Shown here: in pieces, positions 52,342 through 61,129 of the stretch | Layout of the letters: every line of letters begins with the position of its first letter | Numbering within the stretch: position 1 is the first letter of the stretch | Assembly (NCBI GenBank): GCA_035297145.1 | Contig: DATGZN010000085.1 | Span: forward strand, 101,447-165,446 | Reading direction: 5' to 3' | DNA length: 64,000 nt | Origin: QHXW01 sp035297145 | GTDB lineage: Bacteria; Acidobacteriota; Terriglobia; Bryobacterales; Bryobacteraceae | Translations under genes and position numbers: made by a program | Notes under the pieces: model-generated | Databases searched by the model: none | Told to the model about the DNA's origin: nothing | What the model saw: the letters and a program-made list of their open reading frames with translations, nothing else

Positions 52342-52970
52342 CCGGCTATCATAGCACGCGGTTCGCGCCTGACCCGCGCCGCGACGTCCTCTGGAAGACC
52401 CTCGTCGCGAACTATTTTCAAGCCTTGATTCCCGCCAATGGCTGCATTCTGGAACTCGGCGCCGGCTACGCGCATTTTATAAACCATGTGCGGGCCCACA
52501 GGAAGATAGCCATTGACCTGTGGGAGGGACTCCGGGCTCATGTGGCGCCCGAAGTCGAAACCATGATTCAGAGCGTATGCGACCTCAGCAGCATAGAGCC
52601 GGCATCGATCGATTTCGCTTTCGCATCCAATCTAGTCGAGCATTTGACTCAGCCGGAATTTGCCGCTTTGTTGCAACAATTACAACAAAAGCTCCGGCCG
52701 GGCGGGACATTGAATCTGCTGCAACCCAATTTCCGTTTCGCCTATCGCGAATACTTTGATGACTACACGCACGTGACGGTTTACTCGGATCGAAGCCTCT
52801 GCGATTTCCTGGAGGCGCACGGGTTTCGAGTGATTGAATGCCGGCCGCGGTTTCTTCCCCTGACGGTGAAATCCCGCTGGCCCGTTTCACCTTTTCTGAT
52901 ACAGCTTTACCTGCTGTCTCCCTGGAAAATCATGGGCAAACAGATGCTGCTTCGTTGCACGCCGGCCTAG
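52314..52970 (+). CDS. Class I SAM-dependent methyltransferase
   Basis: 218 residues. SAM-binding motif I is CILELGAGYAHFI at about residues 44-56, the acidic ribose ligand region is KIAIDLWEG, and the later motifs are IDFAFASNLVEHL and LRPGGTLNLLQPN. It is of the small glycan- or lipid-modifying type. It ends the first half of the cluster; element copy B starts 17 bp after its stop. The start overlaps the glycosyltransferase by 28 bp. Confidence 0.85.
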   Translation: MEAAQTIGVTGYHSTRFAPDPRRDVLWKTLVANYFQALIPANGCILELGAGYAHFINHVRAHRKIAIDLWEGLRAHVAPEVETMIQSVCDLSSIEPASIDFAFASNLVEHLTQPEFAALLQQLQQKLRPGGTLNLLQPNFRFAYREYFDDYTHVTVYSDRSLCDFLEAHGFRVIECRPRFLPLTVKSRWPVSPFLIQLYLLSPWKIMGKQMLLRCTPA

Positions 52971-52986
52971 TTCTTGCGGGCAGGCT

Positions 52987-53073
52987 GTAACCAAAGCTAA
53001 TAGGCGAGTTACGACTATATGTATCATTGACATACTTCTGCCCGCATCGCAAACTAACCATTGGACTTACTTC
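52987..53073 (+). promoter_or_regulatory. 87-bp conserved leader element, copy B
   Basis: The same three blocks as copy A with both linkers of unchanged length (7 and 12 bases) but different sequence. One base differs in the middle block (TATATGTAT against TATATATAT). The dyad is GTAAC/GTTAC with the same 16-base distance. The gene at 53133 starts 59 bp downstream. TTGACA overlaps the end of the middle block, but no convincing -10 box lies 17 bp after it. Confidence 0.8.
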
Positions 53074-53132
53074 GCGGCGGCCGGCATTAACGGAGCCGGT
53101 GCCAACAGCCCGCATTCTTCGTTGGTGACTCA

Positions 53133-54389
53133 GTGCTATACGCCGCCGCCAGCTCCGATCTCACCCTACTTATTCCTTCCAATGATGTCACGCAGCCCGA
53201 ACTTACCATCCTCATCCCGACTTTGAACGAAAGTCTGACCATCGGTCCGTTTCTCGAGTGGTGCAAGATCGGCCTCGACAAAGCAGGCATCGCTGGTGAG
53301 GTTTTGATAGTCGACAGTTCCACCGACGACACACCAGAGATCGCCCTTGCGCACGGAGCACGCGTGTTGCGCACACCCAAGCGCGGAGTCGGGCGTGCCT
53401 ATATCGACGCGATTCCGTACATTCGCGGCAGGTACGTGCTCATGGGCGATGCCGACTGCACGTACGATTTCCGGGAAATCGAAACCTTCGTACGCGAGTT
53501 CCGCGCCGGCAACGAATTCATCATGGGTTCACGGTTCAATGGCTATATTGAGCCTCACTCCATGCCCGCTCTGCATCGTTATTTCGGCACGCCGATCACG
53601 ACCGCCATTCTAAATTTCCTTTACAGCACGCATTTTTCCGACATTCATTGCGGCATGCGCGGTATGACGAAACAGGCCCTGGAGCGGATCGATCTCGAGT
53701 CGCAATCCTGGGAATACTCGTCCGAGATGGTGCTCAAGTCGGTTTGCCTTCGGCTGAAGACAGTAGAGGTGCCGGTGCGCTTTTTGAAGGAGCCGGAAGG
53801 CCGTTGCAGCCACTTGAAGCGCAACGGATGGCTGGAACCCTGGCGTGCCGGTTGGATCAACCTGAAGGCCATGTTTCTCTATGGCAGTGACTTTTTCTTG
53901 CTGCGTCCGGGACTTCTTCTGCTCGTACTCGGCCTTCTCCTCTCGTTACCGGTGACCCTCGGACCCGTTGCCCTCGGTCCCGTCGTTTTGTCTCTCAACT
54001 GGATGCTATTGGGACAGACGCTGGCCGTCCTCGGCCTCGAGAGCTTCTACCTCGGCTGCATTGTGCAGGTGCTGTATAACTACTCGCCTCGCGCGGCGAA
54101 CCGTTGGATACGGCTGTTCCGATATAACCGCGCCATGTTGTTAAGCGGGGCAATGGTGGCCTGCGGTATTGCGTTCTGTATTCCGCTTTGCGTTCGGTAT
54201 GTGCAACTCGGTTTGCGGCTGACGAAGATCGGCCCTAGTAACCATTTGGCCGCGAACGGTCTTCTGCTCATTATTTTCGGCTTTCTGACTTTCTGCAACA
54301 CGCTCGTGCTGCACGCGGTGAAACTGCGCATCAAACCCCGGCTGCTCACGGCCGAGGAAGGTCCTTTGGCATGCAAGATCGCGTCGTAG
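53133..54389 (+). CDS. Family-2 glycosyltransferase, dolichol-phosphate-mannose-synthase-like
   Basis: 418 residues from a GTG start without a clear ribosome site; the true start may be slightly further in. The GT-A domain reads LTILIPTLNESLTIG near residue 23, EVLIVDSSTDDT near 55, KRGVGRAYIDAI, and the metal-binding DADCTYD near 106. At least four membrane helices fill residues 255-400. It likely charges polyprenyl phosphate or adds a sugar to a lipid carrier. It is the first gene after element B and overlaps the epimerase gene by 19 bp. Confidence 0.88.
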   Translation: MLYAAASSDLTLLIPSNDVTQPELTILIPTLNESLTIGPFLEWCKIGLDKAGIAGEVLIVDSSTDDTPEIALAHGARVLRTPKRGVGRAYIDAIPYIRGRYVLMGDADCTYDFREIETFVREFRAGNEFIMGSRFNGYIEPHSMPALHRYFGTPITTAILNFLYSTHFSDIHCGMRGMTKQALERIDLESQSWEYSSEMVLKSVCLRLKTVEVPVRFLKEPEGRCSHLKRNGWLEPWRAGWINLKAMFLYGSDFFLLRPGLLLLVLGLLLSLPVTLGPVALGPVVLSLNWMLLGQTLAVLGLESFYLGCIVQVLYNYSPRAANRWIRLFRYNRAMLLSGAMVACGIAFCIPLCVRYVQLGLRLTKIGPSNHLAANGLLLIIFGFLTFCNTLVLHAVKLRIKPRLLTAEEGPLACKIAS

Positions 54390-55363
54390 TTACTGGCGGC
54401 GCCGGTTGCATTGGCTCCGATCTGGCCGCTAGGCTTCTCGCCCGCGGCGCGCAAGTAACTGTTGTGGATAACCTCAGCAGCGGCAAATGGGAACACATCA
54501 AAGAATTGGCCGATCATCCCAAATTCCGCTTCGTCGAGGGTGATCTGCTCAGCCGTGAACTCTTGGATTCAGTCATGAACCGCGCGCAGATGGTCTATCA
54601 TCTCGCCGCCAATCCGGATGTGAAGTTCACCTACGGTGATGCGACCGACAAAGACCTGTACCAGAATACGATCTGCACTTACAACGTCCTGGAGAGCATG
54701 CGCCAACATGGCGTGTCGCGTCTCGCCTTTGCCTCCACCTCGGCGATCTACGGCATATCGGAGCGCCAGCCGATCCCGGAGGGTGCCCCCGCTCACCCTA
54801 TCTCCCTCTACGGAGCTACAAAGCTGAGCTGTGAGGCGATGATCCGTGCCTTCCAGCATCTGTTTCAGATGGATTGCTGGATTTTCCGCTTCGCCAATAT
54901 TGTGGGGCCAAAGGTACGGAAAACCGGGCGGACGGTGATCGGTGATTTCGTCGCCAATCTCATTGAAGGTCCGTCGCGGTTGCGAATTCTCGGCGACGGA
55001 CGTCAGGCGAAATCCTATTTGCTGAGCGAGGAGTGTGTCGAGGCCATGCTCTTCGCCGTGGATCATGCGCCACGCGGTTTGCATGTGTTCAATTTGGGTT
55101 GCAACGACAGTCTTCCGGTGACACGAATCGCTCAGATGGTGGTTCGGGCGATGGGTCTCGATGGCGTACGTTTCGAGTATTCCGGCGGCGAAGGCGGGTG
55201 GCCGGGTGATATTCCGCGATTTGTGTTGGACGTGACGGCCATCAACCGTCTGGGCTGGCGGGCGCGCCACACGTCGGAGGAGGCGGTCGCACAAGCCATC
55301 CAGGCCACACTGGCGCAGATCCAGCAGGAGCGAGTCGAGCAGGGAGTGTTATGCAGGTCGTAA
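54371..55363 (+). CDS. NAD-dependent sugar epimerase/dehydratase
   Basis: 330 residues of the extended SDR family. The cofactor motif GGAGCIGS is near residues 8-15, the ribose-binding Asp is in VVDNLSSG, and the catalytic YxxxK is SLYGATKLSCEAM near residue 148. It resembles the UDP-glucose 4-epimerase or GDP-sugar groups, but the substrate is open. Overlaps with both neighbours show that it belongs to the tight cluster 53133-58293. Confidence 0.88.
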   Translation: MQDRVVVTGGAGCIGSDLAARLLARGAQVTVVDNLSSGKWEHIKELADHPKFRFVEGDLLSRELLDSVMNRAQMVYHLAANPDVKFTYGDATDKDLYQNTICTYNVLESMRQHGVSRLAFASTSAIYGISERQPIPEGAPAHPISLYGATKLSCEAMIRAFQHLFQMDCWIFRFANIVGPKVRKTGRTVIGDFVANLIEGPSRLRILGDGRQAKSYLLSEECVEAMLFAVDHAPRGLHVFNLGCNDSLPVTRIAQMVVRAMGLDGVRFEYSGGEGGWPGDIPRFVLDVTAINRLGWRARHTSEEAVAQAIQATLAQIQQERVEQGVLCRS

Positions 55364-56052
55364 TCCTTGCCGGCGGCCTCGGCACCAGGCTGTGGCCCGT
55401 AACCAAACGCGTCCCCAAGCCCCTGGTGCCGGTGGCTGGCGCACCGTACATGGAACACCAAATTCGCCTGCTCGCCCGGCAATCTCTCACCGACATCGTG
55501 GTCCTCACCGGTTACCTGGGAGAGCAGATCGAAGACTGCTTCGGTGATGGGCAGCGCTTCGGCGTGAGCATTCGCTATTCCCGCGAGCAGCAACCGCTCG
55601 GCACAGGCGGCGCCCTGCGGAACGCGCGCAATCTGCTGGCGGATTCGTTTCTGGTGATCTATGGCGATTCCTACTTGCCCATTGCGTACGCCTCGGTCGG
55701 CCATCTGCTCACGACAACCGCTGCCGGCGCCGTGATGGCGGTGTATCGTGACCTAACCGGGGAAACGAACGTCCGCTGCAATGTAGCGCTGGATGCGGAT
55801 GGCACGGTGCTCCGCTATGACAAACGCGCTGTCGCGGGTGACAAGGAACTGCAATATATCGAGGCCGGCGTGCTGGCGCTGCGCAGTTCTGTTCTCGACT
55901 TGATTCCGCCCCACCGGCCCGTGTCGCTCGAAGAAGAAATCTTTCCCACCTTGATCGCACGCCGCCGGCTACTGGGATTTTCGACACAGCAGCGTTTCTA
56001 CGACATGGGCACGCCGGAGCGGTTGCGCGCCATTGAGGAGTATCTGGCATGA
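55351..56052 (+). CDS. hddC: Sugar-1-phosphate nucleotidyltransferase (HddC-like)
   Basis: 233 residues. The signature is VILAGGLGTRLWPVTKRVPK at residues 3-22, then PYMEHQI and LADSFLVIYGDSYLP with the metal Asp. It matches short NTP-transferases such as D-glycero-alpha-D-manno-heptose-1-phosphate guanylyltransferase. The HddC assignment rests mainly on the next two genes (hddA- and gmhB-like). Another hexose-1-phosphate enzyme is possible. Overlaps: 13 bp with the epimerase, 4 bp (ATGA) with hddA. Confidence 0.78.
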   Translation: MQVVILAGGLGTRLWPVTKRVPKPLVPVAGAPYMEHQIRLLARQSLTDIVVLTGYLGEQIEDCFGDGQRFGVSIRYSREQQPLGTGGALRNARNLLADSFLVIYGDSYLPIAYASVGHLLTTTAAGAVMAVYRDLTGETNVRCNVALDADGTVLRYDKRAVAGDKELQYIEAGVLALRSSVLDLIPPHRPVSLEEEIFPTLIARRRLLGFSTQQRFYDMGTPERLRAIEEYLA

Positions 56053-57068
56053 TCATGACCCGCACTCCGTTCCGGATCAGCTTCGCGGGCGGCGGTTCCG
56101 ATTTGCCCTCGTTTTACAGGGAAGAGCCCGGCATGGTCATCTCGGCCGCGATTTCCAAGTACATGTACCTGTTCGTCAAAGAGGCGTTTGCGAATACGTT
56201 TCGCGTGAGCTATTCCCAGACGGAGCTTTGCGACGAGGTAAAGAAGATCCAACATCCCATCGTGCGAGAATGCCTGACCGCGCTCGGGATTTCGCGCGGG
56301 CTCGAGATCGTCTCCGTGGCGGATATGCCGGCCCAGACGGGTATGGGCTCCTCCAGCAGCTTCGCCGTGGGGCTACTCGCCGCGTTGCACGCCATGCGCG
56401 GGAAGAACGCCGACGCCGGCAAACTCGCGCGGCAAGCCTGCGACATCGAAATCAACAAGCTCGGGGAACCGATCGGGAAGCAGGACCAGTACATTGCCGC
56501 GTATGGCGGCATCCAGTTTATCCAGTTCATGCCGGATGGCGACGTCTTCGTCGACCCGGTGATCTGTTCCACCGAAACCAAGCGGGAGCTGAACCGGCGC
56601 CTGCTTCTGTTCTACACGGGTCAGACGCGCGAAGCACGATCGGTGCTGGCACGGCAGAACCAAAGGACAAAAGCAAACCGCGCGCAGTTGCGCGAACTCT
56701 GCCGGATTGCCGTGTTCATGCGCGACGTGCTCAGGGCGGGGCATTCCCTGAATGAGTTCGGCGAGCTGCTTCACCAAGCCTGGCAGATCAAGAAGACATT
56801 TGAAGCGGGAATTACCACTTCCGCCATCGACGAGCTTTATGCCAGAGGGATTCGCGCCGGCGCTTTGGGCGGCAAGCTTTTGGGCGCGGGTGGTGGAGGA
56901 TTTCTGCTGTTCTTCTGTGATCCGGAAAAACAGGAATCTCTGCGCGCCACCATGGCCGGCACCATGGAAATCCCGTTTTCCTTTGAACCGCAAGGCAGCA
57001 AAGTCATCTATGTAGGGGAGGACCATTGGAGCTCCGTCGAAGCGCCTTTCTCGACCGTGATGGCGTAA
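56049..57068 (+). CDS. hddA: GHMP kinase, D,D-heptose-7-phosphate kinase-like
   Basis: 339 residues. RTPFRISFAGGGSDLPSFY at residues 5-23 is the hallmark start of HddA-type kinases, the GHMP motif is PAQTGMGSSSSFAVG at about 97-111, and KLLGAGGGGFLLFF is near residue 278. The family makes D-glycero-alpha-D-manno-heptose-1,7-bisphosphate for GDP-heptose. It lies directly between an HddC-like and a GmhB-like gene, as a biosynthetic module would. Confidence 0.87.
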   Translation: MIMTRTPFRISFAGGGSDLPSFYREEPGMVISAAISKYMYLFVKEAFANTFRVSYSQTELCDEVKKIQHPIVRECLTALGISRGLEIVSVADMPAQTGMGSSSSFAVGLLAALHAMRGKNADAGKLARQACDIEINKLGEPIGKQDQYIAAYGGIQFIQFMPDGDVFVDPVICSTETKRELNRRLLLFYTGQTREARSVLARQNQRTKANRAQLRELCRIAVFMRDVLRAGHSLNEFGELLHQAWQIKKTFEAGITTSAIDELYARGIRAGALGGKLLGAGGGGFLLFFCDPEKQESLRATMAGTMEIPFSFEPQGSKVIYVGEDHWSSVEAPFSTVMA

Positions 57069-57541
57069 TCAACGTCAGTCCGGCTCCCGGTGACTACATC
57101 CGTTCGTGGGAGGAATTCCGCCTCATTCCGGAAGCCGTGGAGTGGATCCGTCTGTTCAACGCCCTCGACCTGCTGGTAATCGTGCTGACCAATCAGCGTG
57201 GCGTGAGCCGCGGATTGATCCCACCGTCAGAGTTGCAGCGCATTCACCGCAACATGGTCACGGAACTGGCGCGCTTGGGCGCCCGCATTGATGACGTCTT
57301 CTGCTGCCCCCATGCGGACAATACCTGCGACTGCCGGAAACCGCGGCCGGGCTTGGTGTGGCAAGCAGCGAGCAAATGGAACATCGACGTCGCACGGTCG
57401 ATCCTGTTGGGTGATTCTGCCAATGACCGCCAGCTTGCCGAAAACTGCGGCATGCATTTTGTTGAAGTGTGGGAAGGGCATGTGCTCGGCAGTCTGCGCG
57501 TCGAGAAAGAGGAGCAACTCGATTGGAGTCTGCAAGTATGA
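57026..57541 (+). CDS. gmhB: HAD-IIIA phosphatase, GmhB-like (TTG start)
   Basis: 171 residues from a TTG preceded by AGGGGAGGA, overlapping hddA by 43 bp. The HAD motifs are FLDRDGVIN (Asp nucleophile and general acid, residues 8-16), VLTNQRGVSRG and LLGDSANDRQLA. The zinc-binding CCPHADNTCDCRKP loop near residues 90-103 is diagnostic for GmhB, which removes the 7-phosphate of heptose-1,7-bisphosphate. GmhA, the isomerase needed for the first step, is not in the window. Confidence 0.88.
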   Translation: MELRRSAFLDRDGVINVSPAPGDYIRSWEEFRLIPEAVEWIRLFNALDLLVIVLTNQRGVSRGLIPPSELQRIHRNMVTELARLGARIDDVFCCPHADNTCDCRKPRPGLVWQAASKWNIDVARSILLGDSANDRQLAENCGMHFVEVWEGHVLGSLRVEKEEQLDWSLQV

Positions 57542-58293
57542 GCGAGGCGCTATGCGACAACTGGGACCAGCACTGGGCGGACTTCAGCCAGGCCGCCAAA
57601 AACGCGCCGGCCACCAGGTATCGCGAGCGAGTGTGCCTTCGACTTTTGCGGATTCCATCTCCCGGCACGGGTGTTCGCATGCTGGACATCGGCAGCGGAA
57701 CCGGTGGGTTCGCCGAGCTCTTCTGTTCCCGCTTTCCTGAAGCCAGATTGCTCGGACTGGAAATCAGCGAAACCGGCGTCGAACTGTCTGCCAGACGCGT
57801 TCCTCGTGCGGAATTTGTGCAGCGGGATCTCATGGCCGCGCCGCTAAATGATCCGCAGCATGTCTCCTTCAACGCCACGCACGCGGTGTGTTCCGAGGTG
57901 CTGGAGCATCTGGATGACCCTCTAACGTTTCTGTTGAATGCGAAATTGTACATGGCGCCGAATTGCCGCCTCGTAGTGACGGTACCAGGTGGCACCCCGA
58001 ACAGTTTCGACACCTACATAGGGCACCGCAGGCATTACAGTCCCCGCGATCTCCAAACGCTGCTCGAAACGGCCGGTTTCGAAGTCGATCTCGCGACGGG
58101 CGTCGGTTTTCCGTTCTTCAATCTCTACCGCCTGCTAACGACCTGGCGCGGCCATCGCCTCAAACAGGACGTGTCGGGACCGCCTTCGCCAGCCCTTCGC
58201 GCAAGCATGGCGATTTTCGCGGTGCTGTTTCGCTTTAACTTGATGAGCGCAGGATTGCAAACGGTCGCCGTGGCACGGCGGCGGCCGGACTAG
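57538..58293 (+). CDS. Class I SAM-dependent methyltransferase
   Basis: 251 residues from the ATG at 57538, which overlaps the gmhB stop (ATGA); the frame opens 69 bp earlier. Motif I is VRMLDIGSGTGGFAELF near residues 44-60, followed by LGLEISETGVELSARR, THAVCSEVLEHLDDP, and RLVVTVPGGTPNSF. It probably methylates a sugar or lipid-linked intermediate made by this cluster. It is the last plus-strand gene of the unit and converges on the TylF-like gene 12 bp away. Confidence 0.85.
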   Translation: MSEALCDNWDQHWADFSQAAKNAPATRYRERVCLRLLRIPSPGTGVRMLDIGSGTGGFAELFCSRFPEARLLGLEISETGVELSARRVPRAEFVQRDLMAAPLNDPQHVSFNATHAVCSEVLEHLDDPLTFLLNAKLYMAPNCRLVVTVPGGTPNSFDTYIGHRRHYSPRDLQTLLETAGFEVDLATGVGFPFFNLYRLLTTWRGHRLKQDVSGPPSPALRASMAIFAVLFRFNLMSAGLQTVAVARRRPD

Positions 58294-58305
58294 CGGTCGG
58301 TTCCG

Positions 58306-59058
58306 CTACAGCTTTACGAATGCCACCTGGCTGCCGGAAAGCTCCAGTAGGCACTCTGGCTTTTCGCTGAAGAAGTCTTCAAAAGCCTTTCGGACGCCCT
58401 GCGCGGTGGAGTAGTCGTGGGAAATGAGAATAGCGCCACGATTCATCCGGGGATAAAACCACGCGAGGCCGCTGAGCGTGCTCTCGTACAGATCCACGTC
58501 CAGATGGACAAAGGAAAACGTACGCTCCTCAAGTCCTTGAGCCGTTTCGGGGAAAAAGCCCGGGTGAAAATGCACGTTGGGAAAGGAATCAAGATAGGCC
58601 CGCACTTCACTTAGAGACGACGCGAAGCCGCCCTCTTGAAACTTGGGGTCCCACTCACCCGCCTTGGGAAGTCCGGCGAACGTATCAAACAGGTGCAGCG
58701 CCCGGGCCCCTTTGACTTCACAAATCAGACGGGCAGAACCTCCTCGGAAAACCCCGACTTCGGCCAGATCTCCTGCAACTTTTGCGGTCCGCACCACGGA
58801 CTTATAGATGTTATAAGCCTCGGTATCCAAAATGACCATCGACGTCTGTTGTCGGATCCGGTGGATCAATTCGTAGGCACCGGCGCGATGGGCATCCTTC
58901 TCGGCGGGACCGATCGCCATATCGTAATGCATCAAAACTCTGTTCAAAACCGACCAGCCCGCTACACGAATGGGCGAGAAGACTGGATTGTGGAGCAGAA
59001 AATTCAGTGGCGTTGCCATGCAGTGAAAAACACTTGTTTTCTTTGGCAATTTTACCAA
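58306..59058 (-). CDS. TylF/MycF-family O-methyltransferase
   Basis: 250 residues. The family features are VAGDLAEVGVFRGGSARLIC near residue 90, HLFDTFAGLPK, FVHLDVDLYES and ILISHDYSTAQGVRKAF, with the Mg-binding Asp residues in the last two segments. Such enzymes O-methylate sugars in macrolides and in surface glycans. The ATG at 59019 is an alternative start; neither has a strong ribosome site. It converges on the glycan cluster and is divergent from the radical SAM gene, so it could serve either group. Confidence 0.83.
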   Translation of the reverse strand: MVKLPKKTSVFHCMATPLNFLLHNPVFSPIRVAGWSVLNRVLMHYDMAIGPAEKDAHRAGAYELIHRIRQQTSMVILDTEAYNIYKSVVRTAKVAGDLAEVGVFRGGSARLICEVKGARALHLFDTFAGLPKAGEWDPKFQEGGFASSLSEVRAYLDSFPNVHFHPGFFPETAQGLEERTFSFVHLDVDLYESTLSGLAWFYPRMNRGAILISHDYSTAQGVRKAFEDFFSEKPECLLELSGSQVAFVKL

Positions 59059-59086
59059 TAAATAGCTGATAAATTCAATAAATAGC
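59057..59086. promoter_or_regulatory. Direct repeat AATAAATAGC in a divergent promoter region
   Basis: AATAAATAGC occurs at 59057-59066 and again at 59077-59086, exactly 20 bp apart, that is two helix turns. The stretch to 59123 is very AT-rich (taatttgataatattaatatgg). It lies between divergent genes and is a plausible binding site for a dimeric regulator of one or both. Confidence 0.5.
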
Positions 59087-59123
59087 GGTAATTTGATAAT
59101 ATTAATATGGGCCTAATTACTTC

Positions 59124-61037
59124 ATGGAACGAACCATCCGGCGAGGACGCGAAGCAGCGGGGAAAGATTTTCCCATCATCACGCCCGCAAAATCCAACTG
59201 GACGATCCGCGACGTCCTAGCGGGCGCAGATGAAACGAGCGTTCGCCGGGAAGCCGCGCTGGCCGGTTTCACGGGCGAGTGTGACGTTCTTCTGTGCTTT
59301 CCCCGCCCATCGCCAAGCAGCCCACAAAAGAACCAGGCGCTGGGGTTGTTTTACATCGGCGAGGCTGCCCGGCAATTCTACGGATTTCAGGTGTCCTACT
59401 GGGACGCCCGGCACGACAAGGAAGAAGACTTTTTCGCGCGCGGCGAGCAGGCGAACGTCATCGGATTTTCCGCCATTACCGGCTTTCAACTCGGCGAATT
59501 TGTTCGCCTGGCCACGCAATTAAAGAAACGTTGGCCGGAAAAGCCCATCATCCTCGGCGGCGCTCACGCAACGCTTACCGATCCCCACACCAATCTGGCG
59601 GACCCGCTGGTCGATTACGTCGTGTTCGGCGAAGGCGAACTCCGTCTGCCCGCGCTGCTGCGCGCCATCTACAGCCCGGGTTATCTGCCGTTGGTCGACG
59701 GCATCGGCTACCGGGATGGCACAGGCCAGGTTGTCGTGCAGAAGAGCCTGCACGTGCCCGATCTCGAGCGCGACATGCCGGATGTGGTCACTGAGTGGAC
59801 CCTCGACTATTTCCTGGCGGCCGCGAAGCGCAATGAGCTCATCCTGCCGGCATCGCGCGGTTGCCCCTGGAGTACGGACTCCTGTGATTTCTGTAGCGTC
59901 GGCCCGCAGTACATGGACAGCTATCGCAAGGTTCCATTCCCGATCTGGCAACGCGCGATTCAGGAAGTCCTCAAGCACGTGCGGTTCCGCCACATCGAAC
60001 TGGAAGACGAGAACTCCGCCACCGCGGTGAAGCCGAGCGAACCGTATCTCCCGTTCCTGAAAAGCGAAAACATCACCAGCCACCTACACCTCCGTTCCGA
60101 CCAGCTGTTGGATGCGGAACGCGTTGGGTGGATGGCGCAGATGGGCGTGGTGCGCGTACACATCGGCGTGGAAAGCGGCAACGAACGCGTGCTGAACCTC
60201 GTGATGCACAAACACGAGTCAGTGGAAACCCACTACGTCGCGGCGACGAACATGGCCGCCGCGGGCATCGAAGAGGTGGCTACGGCCATTGTCGCCAATC
60301 CAACCGAAACCTGGCCCGAGATGCGCGACACTCTGCGCATGATGGAAAAGCTGCGCCGCATGTTTCCGTCGAAAATGTTCCGGGCGACGGTTTATGTGCT
60401 GGCGGCGCTCCCTGGCACGCCCATTTATACCGACATCCGCAATATGCACGCGTTCTGCGAGTTGTTGGACGAAGTGGAATGCGCCCAAGGTGCATTACCG
60501 GACGAACTATGCGACAAGCTCACTTCCTGGCTCAAAACCCCTGGCCCAGGGAAATGCGCGACGGCTACACCCAAAGCCGCGGATTCAGTACAACCCTACC
60601 TGGCAGCTTTTCTGAACGGATCCGGCACGCTGGCAACCTTACGCGAAGAGGCCAACAAATGGCTTTGGCCGATGCCCGAGACGCTGCGCGACTGGACGCG
60701 AACCAGCGCCGCGTTCAATCCCAAGCTGAAGCCCCACATCAACGCCATCTATCCCGTGGCGGGCATCCACTTCAACAAGGCCCACAAAGGCAAGCAGAAC
60801 TTTCCGGGGTGGAAACAGATTCTGATCAAGCCATTCGACATTCTCTGCGACTTGCGTTTCTGGCTGGCCGCGGAATGCGGTTACGAATGGGCTCTCAAGG
60901 GCACCGGCCTGGAACTCTGGCTCATCGCCAAACTTCTTGACTGGGCTTCGAAACGTTCAGTGGGCGTCAGCGTCGACCGTAAAACCGACCGGGCCCGCGC
61001 GATCGAAGGATATTCGAAAACACTAGCCGGCCACTGA
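59124..61037 (+). CDS. Radical SAM protein with B12-binding-like domain
   Basis: 637 residues. A cobalamin-binding-like domain (about 85-195) shows VIGFSAITGFQLGEF and PIILGGAHATLTDP, then VVFGEGE. The usual DxHxxG cobalt-ligand motif is not seen, which suggests base-off or lost binding. The radical SAM region starts at about residue 240 with SRGCPWSTDSCDFCSVG: the Fe-S cysteines are spaced CX6CX2C instead of CX3CX2C. ELEDENSA and HIGVESGNERVL follow. The last about 170 residues have no assigned family. It may act on a lipid, a peptide or a sugar; the neighbouring TylF-like methyltransferase is divergent. Confidence 0.85.
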   Translation: MERTIRRGREAAGKDFPIITPAKSNWTIRDVLAGADETSVRREAALAGFTGECDVLLCFPRPSPSSPQKNQALGLFYIGEAARQFYGFQVSYWDARHDKEEDFFARGEQANVIGFSAITGFQLGEFVRLATQLKKRWPEKPIILGGAHATLTDPHTNLADPLVDYVVFGEGELRLPALLRAIYSPGYLPLVDGIGYRDGTGQVVVQKSLHVPDLERDMPDVVTEWTLDYFLAAAKRNELILPASRGCPWSTDSCDFCSVGPQYMDSYRKVPFPIWQRAIQEVLKHVRFRHIELEDENSATAVKPSEPYLPFLKSENITSHLHLRSDQLLDAERVGWMAQMGVVRVHIGVESGNERVLNLVMHKHESVETHYVAATNMAAAGIEEVATAIVANPTETWPEMRDTLRMMEKLRRMFPSKMFRATVYVLAALPGTPIYTDIRNMHAFCELLDEVECAQGALPDELCDKLTSWLKTPGPGKCATATPKAADSVQPYLAAFLNGSGTLATLREEANKWLWPMPETLRDWTRTSAAFNPKLKPHINAIYPVAGIHFNKAHKGKQNFPGWKQILIKPFDILCDLRFWLAAECGYEWALKGTGLELWLIAKLLDWASKRSVGVSVDRKTDRARAIEGYSKTLAGH

Positions 61038-61129
61038 GTCCGGCACACTGCCGCGAACTCCGTTTCGCAACGCCTCGCCCCGGTCCGTTCGGCGTCGAAA
61101 TGACCCAACCGTTCCACTAGAATGAGGAT

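Noticed and set aside
52987..53085. Sigma-54 promoter in element copy B (TTGG...TTCGC)
   Set aside because: The distance between GG and GC is one base short, and the same pattern is not kept in copy A.
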